DNA of 47,128 nt from Candidatus Sumerlaeia bacterium (GTDB lineage: Bacteria > Sumerlaeota > Sumerlaeia > SLMS01 > JAHLLQ01). This document shows, in pieces, positions 41,782-47,128 of this stretch. Within the stretch, counting starts at the first letter, position 1, and every line of letters begins with the position of its first letter. The translations under genes were made by a program, and so were the position numbers. The notes below the pieces were generated by a model, which saw nothing but the letters and a program-made list of their open reading frames with translations, made no database searches and was not told where the DNA came from. The stretch covers positions 1 to 47,128 of the forward strand of contig JANQSL010000185.1 of NCBI GenBank assembly GCA_028284075.1, in the 5' to 3' direction.

Positions 41782-43551
41782 TTGGCAGGTCGGCGAACAT
41801 TTTTCTTCGAAGGTCTTGGCGTTTCTGACGGGATTGCCATTGGTCCCGCGTACGTTATAGAGTCCGAGGATTTTCGAACAGAATCATGGCAAATCGGGGA
41901 ATCGGAAGTCGACGGGGAGGTCCAGCGCTTCCGCGATGCGGTCGAGCTTGCCGCCGCTGAACTCCGTGATATTCGTCAGCAGGTGGAGGAAAAGATCGAT
42001 CGCCAGCAGGCATCGATCTTCGACGCTCACCTTCTCATCCTGGAAGACCCTCAGATCGTTGATGAAACCATCGCCCGCATTCGTGGCGAGCGCCGTAATG
42101 CTGAGGCCGTTCTCTGGGAGGTGACACAACAGATCGGTGAGATGATGAAATCTCTCGGCGACAGCTATTTTGCCGAGCGAAATCACGACCTCTACGACGT
42201 TTCCCGCCGCGTTATCAAGTTTTTGCTTCGGCTGTACGCACAGAGTCACCCCTCTCTCCCGCGCGAAGGCTGCATCGTTGTGGCCAACGACCTGGGGCCC
42301 GCCGAGACCGCCCAGTTCAGCAAAGATCATGTGCTTGGTCTTTGCACGAACGAGGGGGCGGCGACCAGTCATGCCGCTATCATGGCAAAGGCGCTTTCAA
42401 TACCCGCCTGCGTTGGCCTTGAGTTTGTCACCCATTACATTCGCTCGGGAGATGTCCTGATTCTCGATGGTCAGGAAGGAAAGGTCATCCTTAACCCCAC
42501 TCCTGATCAGATCGAATACTACAATCAGAAGGCGGATGAGTGGCGCGAGCGCGTTGATTCGTTGCGGGCACTGAGGGACCTGCCCGCGGTGACAACCGAC
42601 GGTGTGCATGTCGCGATGATGGCGAACCTGGAGTTTCCCGGGGAACTTGACACCGTTGACCTGAACGGGGCCGAAGGCATTGGTCTCTTTAGAACGGAGT
42701 TCATGTACCTCGACCGGGGAAGTCTTCCGTCGGAGGACGACCATCTTCGGTCATATGGCCATGTCTTGGCCAAACTGGACGATAAACCCGTCATCATGCG
42801 CACCATCGACATCGGCGGCGACAAGCTTCCAAGCGATCAGCCCGTTCACGAGTTCAATCCTTTCATGGGAATGCGCGCCATTCGTCTGTGCCTTCACAGG
42901 CCTGACCTTTTTCGGGCACAGCTGAGGGCGATGGCGACCGCCCACGCCGGCCGCGAGTTCAACGTGATGATTCCAATGGTCAGCGGACTGACGGAGCTTC
43001 GCGAAAGCCGAAACATTCTGGAAGACATTCTTGATCGACTTGAAAGGGAAGGGCTGAATCTCCCTTCAAAGGTGAATCTCGGAGCCATGGTCGAGATTCC
43101 CTCCGCGGCTCTTCAGGCGCGAACGCTCTGCGAGGAGGCGGACTTCCTTTCCATTGGCACCAATGACCTTGTTCAATACGCGCTTGCCGTCGACCGCACG
43201 AACAAGGCGGTTGCGACGCTTTACAAGCAAACCCATCCGGCAGTCCTGCAACTCATCAAGATGATTGTCGACGGAGCAGGGGAGACTCGCACTCCAGTCA
43301 GCGTTTGCGGCGAAATGGCATCAGACCCCAGGCTGGCGGTTCTTCTGGTGGGCCTCGGTATTCGCAGCCTCAGCATGTCGCCCTCATCCATCGGCGCGGT
43401 CAAACAGGTGCTGCGGAACATTTCCTGTGCCGACGCTGAAGCCATCGCTGCCGAGGCCCTTCGTCAGGACACCCCCGAGGATGTCGAGGTTCTCCTGCAT
43501 TTTCGTCTCAAGGAGCTTCAGTCGAAGATCGATCAGGAAGCGGTTGGCTGA
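41782..43551 (+). CDS. ptsI: PTS enzyme I (phosphoenolpyruvate-protein phosphotransferase)
   Basis: This 589-residue enzyme moves phosphate from phosphoenolpyruvate to HPr. The N-terminal domain (about 1-240) has 'GAATSHAAIMAKALSIPACVG' in part, with the phosphorylated His197. The C-terminal PEP-binding barrel shows 'GIGLFRTEFMYLDRG', 'NPFMGMRAIRLCL', 'GAMVEIPSAAL' and 'SVCGEMASDP', the last with the conserved Cys. No GAF domain is present, so it is the PtsI and not the PtsP form. The start is a TTG at 41782, chosen because the conserved 'EGLGVSDGIAIGPA' segment begins ten residues later. Its last 19 bases overlap the convergent hybrid kinase gene. Confidence 0.95.
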   Translation: MAGRRTFFFEGLGVSDGIAIGPAYVIESEDFRTESWQIGESEVDGEVQRFRDAVELAAAELRDIRQQVEEKIDRQQASIFDAHLLILEDPQIVDETIARIRGERRNAEAVLWEVTQQIGEMMKSLGDSYFAERNHDLYDVSRRVIKFLLRLYAQSHPSLPREGCIVVANDLGPAETAQFSKDHVLGLCTNEGAATSHAAIMAKALSIPACVGLEFVTHYIRSGDVLILDGQEGKVILNPTPDQIEYYNQKADEWRERVDSLRALRDLPAVTTDGVHVAMMANLEFPGELDTVDLNGAEGIGLFRTEFMYLDRGSLPSEDDHLRSYGHVLAKLDDKPVIMRTIDIGGDKLPSDQPVHEFNPFMGMRAIRLCLHRPDLFRAQLRAMATAHAGREFNVMIPMVSGLTELRESRNILEDILDRLEREGLNLPSKVNLGAMVEIPSAALQARTLCEEADFLSIGTNDLVQYALAVDRTNKAVATLYKQTHPAVLQLIKMIVDGAGETRTPVSVCGEMASDPRLAVLLVGLGIRSLSMSPSSIGAVKQVLRNISCADAEAIAAEALRQDTPEDVEVLLHFRLKELQSKIDQEAVG

Positions 43552-46469
43552 TTTCCCGGCAGAACCTCTCCGATCACCCGTCGCATATCCTCGATCGTGA
43601 ACGGCTTCTGCAGGAAGCCGGCCAGCCCTTTGCCCACGAAGCGGCTCGTTGCATCCTGTTCATTGAATCCGCTCATGAGCAGGATCGGCACATCTTCGCT
43701 GCGTTGACGAATTTGCGCGAACACCTCGTCGCCCGTCATGTCGGGCATCGACATGTCGAGAAGCACGACCCGAATTTCGCCGGCATGCTGGTCGTAAATC
43801 TCGAGTCCTTTTCTGCCGCCGTCCGCTTCAAGCGTATCGAATCCAATGTGCTCAAGCATTCGAGCAGCGACGTTGCGAACCGTTGGGTGATCGTCAATAA
43901 CCAGCACGATGCCTGACATGAAGATATTCTTGTGCTCGTACTCCGGCGGTGCAACGATATCCGCCTTTTCGCTGGCGGGAAGCCCCGCTTTGAAAGTGGT
44001 TCCTTTTTCTCTCTCGCTGTAGACTTTCAGAAACCCTCTGTGTCCGCGTATGATTCCCAGAACAGCCGCGAGCCCCAGACCGTGGCCCGAGTTCTTTGTC
44101 GTATAGAACGGATCGAAGATTCGTTCCATGACATCCGGAGTCATGCCCACTCCCGTATCGGAAATCTCCACAAACACGTAGGGGCCTTCTGTGCAGCCGT
44201 CACCAAAGCGAGTGTTTTGAAGATAGTGTTCATCGACTTCCTGAAGTCCCGTCCGGATCGTAATCAACCCTTCTCCGTCAGGAAGTGCCTCGGCGGCGTT
44301 GATGATGAGGTTCATCACCACTTGCCGCAGTTGTGTCACATCCGCTTCCACGGCCGGAACGGACTCTTCAAGATCGAGGCGCAGCATTGATTTGGTACTG
44401 ATAGCTGAATCGAGGAGGTGAGTCATTTCCCTCACGAGCCGCGTCAGGCTGACGGGTGCCACGACAAAGCGTCCTTTTCCTGAGTATGCCAGCATTTGCC
44501 GTGTCAGATCTGATGCCTGTCGTGCGGTCTTTTCAATCAGCTCGACATGGGCGTGAGCCGGCGACTCTGTCGGCAGTTCGGAAAGAGCAATCCCCGCGGA
44601 GCCCAGCATGCCGACCAGCAGGTTGTTAAAGTCATGGGCAATTCCACCCGCCAGCACACTAAGGCTTTCAAGACGTGCAATTTCCTCGAGCCGTGAATCC
44701 AGTTCCTGCCGTTCCCGCTCCTGGCGCTTGCGTTCCGAAATGTCCTGATAGGTGCCGCTGATGCGCCTGGGTTTTCCGATTTCATCCCGCTCGACAACAC
44801 TTCCCGTGCTTTGTACCCAAAGCCATGATCCCTGTCTGGTTTGATGGCGACATTCCACGAAATAGGTTTCAGCCTCGCCCGCCAGGTGTTTCGCAAACGC
44901 ACTTCGGACATGCTCACGGTCCTCCTCGTGAATGCGAGATGAAATCGAATCAATCTCCGGCGTTATTTCCTCCCGATCATAACCCAGTATGCCAGGCCAC
45001 CGATCATCCGTGGTGAAAGTTTGAGAGGCCACGTCATAGTCCCAGAACGCCATCCGTGAACCTCTGAGCGCCAGTTGCAGCCTGCGTTCCGATTCCCGGC
45101 GCTCCCGATCCGCCCGCTCGACTTCCGTGGTGTCCTGAATGGTTCCGGAGAGGATTTTGCCTGCGAAGCCGGCCACCTCTGTCTTTCGAAGAATGACTCG
45201 GAATGCGCGTATGGATCCATCGCCGCATCTTAAAGTCTGTTGCAGAAGTCTTTCGGGCTCCGGCCCCGTGTCGTTCGCCAGCTCCTCAAGTCCCCGGATT
45301 GTTGAGACAGGACTGCTTTCAAGAACGAAACGTTTTTCATACTCTGCCAGTAAGAGCGTTGTTTGCTTCCGGAGGTCATCGTTCAGCCCAAGCAGCCGCA
45401 TGGCGAACTCATCCAGTCTGATGACGCCCGTCTGCGGACTGTACTCCCATCGTGCAATTCGAGCGATGCGCACCGCCTCTCCCAGGAACTGTCGGCTTGC
45501 TCTCAGCTCCTCGGTTCTGTGGGCCACGAGACGCCGAAGCTGCGCGCTCCATACCGCGACCATCACAAGCACCAGGAGCAGAGCCGAGACCCCGTAAATC
45601 ACATAGCGTGCATTGTCCAGTAACCAGATATGACGATGCGGTACTTCCGGTCCAATCCACCGGTTCCCTATATCATCCAGAACTCCTTCTCGCCGCGCCT
45701 GCTCGATTCCCTTGCTCAAAATGGATCCGACAACGGAGTTCTCTCTCGCAACCGCCATGCAGTTGCGTCCGATATAAAGTGGCTCACCCACCGTCTTGAG
45801 AGTATCCGTATTTCCTGACACCGCCAGACTGTAGAGAACGATTTGTTGGTCCCCTATCAGGGCGTCCGCTCCGCCGGAAACAACAACATCCGCCGCGAGA
45901 GAAAAACTCTCCGTTGAAACTCTCTCATACATGATGTTGTTCTCAGCAAGAAATTCCCGTGCGTAGTCTCCCTCCTGCATCGCGATGCGGAGATCCTGCA
46001 AGTCTTCAAGCTGTTTGATGTCATCCCGGTCATGTCGAATGAATATCAGCGCGGGAACGTTGTACATCATGCTTGTGAACCGGAATCGTTCAGCTCGTTG
46101 CGGGCTGTAAAAAAAGCTGGTGAGAACGTCCGCATCCCCCTTGAGAACGGCCTCCTGCGCATCAGCGAAAGGCGCATGCATGAACTCGCAGTGAATCCCA
46201 TAGAATTCACAAACCCACCGCGCGAGCTCAATGGTCATGCCCCTGGACTCGCCCCCCTCACTCACAAACTCGAAGGGCGGGTAGTTTTCCTGGCTTATAA
46301 AGGTGAGTTGAGGGTTGCTTCCAAGCCACTCCCTCTCCTCCACGGTGAGTTCCGTCCCCGATACTCTACCGAGGGCTCCGATGACCAGGCACACCAGGAT
46401 CAGAAAGACCCGGACCAGGCAAGCTCCCTTGCCGCCCGAAAAAACCACCTGTTCGGTGGACTTGCGCAT
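43533..46469 (-). CDS. Hybrid sensor histidine kinase with periplasmic SBP_bac_3 sensor, PAS and receiver domains
   Basis: This 978-residue protein reads, in order: signal/anchor (about 15-36); an SBP_bac_3 solute-binding domain (about 45-272) with 'ENYPPFEFV', 'GMTIELARWVCE' and 'LEDLRIAMQEGDYA'-like blocks; a membrane segment (about 290-309); two PAS-type regions (about 330-450 and 465-580); a HisKA domain with His612 in 'GGIAHDFNNLLVGML'; HATPase with 'MNLIINAAEALPDG' and 'SDTGVGMTPDVMERIFDPFYTTKNSGHGLGL' in part; and a receiver with Asp905 in 'VVLLDMSMPD' and Lys in 'FLQKPF'. The sensor resembles amino-acid-binding proteins, so it probably senses a small solute outside and relays phosphate to an unseen partner. 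It is convergent with ptsI and divergent from the secreted-protein gene. Confidence 0.93.
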   Translation of the reverse strand: MRKSTEQVVFSGGKGACLVRVFLILVCLVIGALGRVSGTELTVEEREWLGSNPQLTFISQENYPPFEFVSEGGESRGMTIELARWVCEFYGIHCEFMHAPFADAQEAVLKGDADVLTSFFYSPQRAERFRFTSMMYNVPALIFIRHDRDDIKQLEDLQDLRIAMQEGDYAREFLAENNIMYERVSTESFSLAADVVVSGGADALIGDQQIVLYSLAVSGNTDTLKTVGEPLYIGRNCMAVARENSVVGSILSKGIEQARREGVLDDIGNRWIGPEVPHRHIWLLDNARYVIYGVSALLLVLVMVAVWSAQLRRLVAHRTEELRASRQFLGEAVRIARIARWEYSPQTGVIRLDEFAMRLLGLNDDLRKQTTLLLAEYEKRFVLESSPVSTIRGLEELANDTGPEPERLLQQTLRCGDGSIRAFRVILRKTEVAGFAGKILSGTIQDTTEVERADRERRESERRLQLALRGSRMAFWDYDVASQTFTTDDRWPGILGYDREEITPEIDSISSRIHEEDREHVRSAFAKHLAGEAETYFVECRHQTRQGSWLWVQSTGSVVERDEIGKPRRISGTYQDISERKRQERERQELDSRLEEIARLESLSVLAGGIAHDFNNLLVGMLGSAGIALSELPTESPAHAHVELIEKTARQASDLTRQMLAYSGKGRFVVAPVSLTRLVREMTHLLDSAISTKSMLRLDLEESVPAVEADVTQLRQVVMNLIINAAEALPDGEGLITIRTGLQEVDEHYLQNTRFGDGCTEGPYVFVEISDTGVGMTPDVMERIFDPFYTTKNSGHGLGLAAVLGIIRGHRGFLKVYSEREKGTTFKAGLPASEKADIVAPPEYEHKNIFMSGIVLVIDDHPTVRNVAARMLEHIGFDTLEADGGRKGLEIYDQHAGEIRVVLLDMSMPDMTGDEVFAQIRQRSEDVPILLMSGFNEQDATSRFVGKGLAGFLQKPFTIEDMRRVIGEVLPGNQPTAS

Positions 46470-46626
46470 GGCATTGCCAATCGTTTCTTCTCAACCGGCA
46501 GTGATGAGAAGTCTGGCTTCTTTGGAATTTTCCAGCTCTATATTTCAAATACATTCTCCCTTGCAGAGCAAGCATCATCGGTCCATAGTCAATTTCGGAT
46601 CGAACAATTCCAGAAAGGATTTCGTC

Positions 46627-47128
46627 ATGAGCGGAAACTCCCGTGTCCGTCCGTGTATTGCGACCTGTGCGACAGTGTTAGTCTTATTTATCGCATCTCT
46701 CGTCCATGCCGTTCCTGGTCACCATACACGCCTTTTGTCCGAGGAAACCGAACCCGAGATCGCTGTCAGCGCCGGCTCCTCCACCATCAACCTCAACCTC
46801 CACACATCCGAGCCACTCCTCCTTTGGTCTTCGTTAATCAAAACCACAGGTGTCGATGTCGGCGAATCGCTCCTCTTCAAGGGCTTCATCATCGATGGAG
46901 AGTATGAAATACTCGCCAATGAGCCAATTCAGATCGCACCTGGTTTTGATCCCACCGTGAGCCTTCCTCCGAAAGCCGAAGTGAAAGGCGATCCTCCGAC
47001 AGAGGTGGATGTACACGAAATCATTCAGGGGATCATTAACGATTTACAACCTCCCACGAAAAACGACGTGGCCACAGAGCTGTTCGCAACCCTCGGTGGC
47101 ATTTCCGCCTGGTGGGGACGGCGCGCCG
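46627..47128 (+). CDS. Secreted protein of unknown function, partial
   Basis: The frame opens with ATG at 46627, preceded by AAAGGA eight bases upstream, and stays open to the right edge (167 codons). It begins with 'MSGNSRVRPCIATCATVLVLFIASLVHA', a clear signal peptide with cleavage after Ala-28 or so. The mature part is moderately acidic, with 'EPEIAVSAGSSTINLNLHTSEPLLLW', then 'ETPEV'-like and Pro-rich segments such as 'PPKAEVKGDPPTEVDVHEII', and ends in the window at 'ISAWWGRRA'. No family can be assigned. It is divergent from the hybrid kinase across about 157 bases, and it may be a target of that kinase, which is a guess from position. The C-terminal part lies outside the window. Confidence 0.6.
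   Translation, partial: MSGNSRVRPCIATCATVLVLFIASLVHAVPGHHTRLLSEETEPEIAVSAGSSTINLNLHTSEPLLLWSSLIKTTGVDVGESLLFKGFIIDGEYEILANEPIQIAPGFDPTVSLPPKAEVKGDPPTEVDVHEIIQGIINDLQPPTKNDVATELFATLGGISAWWGRRA

Noticed and set aside
46032..46907. 291-codon plus-strand open frame over the hybrid kinase start
   Set aside because: It is antisense to a well-supported kinase and then overlaps the secreted-protein gene in another frame. No domain or ribosome site supports it.

Overview
The window reads as chromosomal DNA from a Gram-negative-type bacterium. Supporting features are a lipoprotein with a lipobox, type IV pilin/pseudopilin-like proteins, a periplasmic amidase and a sensor kinase with a periplasmic sensor domain. 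The mix of a DhnA-type class I aldolase, an MqnA-like protein, sulfotransferases, GT-C membrane proteins and many poorly recognised secreted proteins suggests an uncultured lineage of the Sumerlaeota/Hydrogenedentota/PVC kind. That placement is an inference and is not shown by any marker here. I found no rRNA, tRNA, CRISPR, transposase or phage gene. Genes are packed tightly. At least nine junctions are 4-base ATGA/GTGA overlaps, and four convergent pairs overlap at their 3' ends.

Region by region. 1-319 (-): the start of a glycosyltransferase that runs off the left edge. 468-4594 (+): a coupled operon of a sulfotransferase, a DUF58 protein, a DUF4129-type membrane protein and an orphan beta-class DNA methyltransferase, closed by a strong hairpin. 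4657-9119 (-): cell-wall genes, namely an amidase with two golvesin/Xly-like domains, an FKBP-type isomerase with a histidine-rich insert, an anchored beta-sandwich protein and D-Ala-D-Ala ligase. 9378-11905 (+): a surface O-acylation pair (MBOAT plus SGNH-like protein) in which the MBOAT frame is broken by a 10-bp tandem duplication. 11859-14567 (-): a DinG-type iron-sulfur helicase fused to an N-terminal RadC/JAB metalloprotease-like domain. 14930-18224 (+): a pilin/pseudopilin operon behind a possible sigma-54 promoter. 18418-20888 (+): a radical SAM/SPASM enzyme coupled to a glutamate-1-semialdehyde-aminomutase-like enzyme. 20875-30055 (-): a run of an MqnA-like protein, two GT-C membrane proteins, a secreted protein, RNase R and a small membrane protein.

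30454-37178: a carbohydrate ABC importer (two permeases, and an ATPase 3.4 kb downstream) with no binding protein. Between these parts lie a histidine kinase (-), class I fructose-bisphosphate aldolase (+) and PdxH (-). 37108-40463 (-): a lipoprotein followed by three tandem, translationally coupled sulfotransferase paralogues. 40588-41265 (-): ThpR. 41444-43551 (+): HPr and enzyme I of the PTS with no EII component. 43533-46469 (-): a large hybrid sensor kinase. 46627 to the end (+): the start of an unrecognised secreted protein.

The common themes are envelope and surface-polysaccharide construction (glycosyltransferases, O-acylation, four sulfotransferases, peptidoglycan enzymes) and carbohydrate uptake and sensing (ABC importer, aldolase, PTS phosphorelay, kinases). 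The least conventional items are the JAB-DinG fusion, the coupled sulfotransferase triplet, the methyltransferase inside a DUF58 operon, and the ABC permeases with large extra loops.
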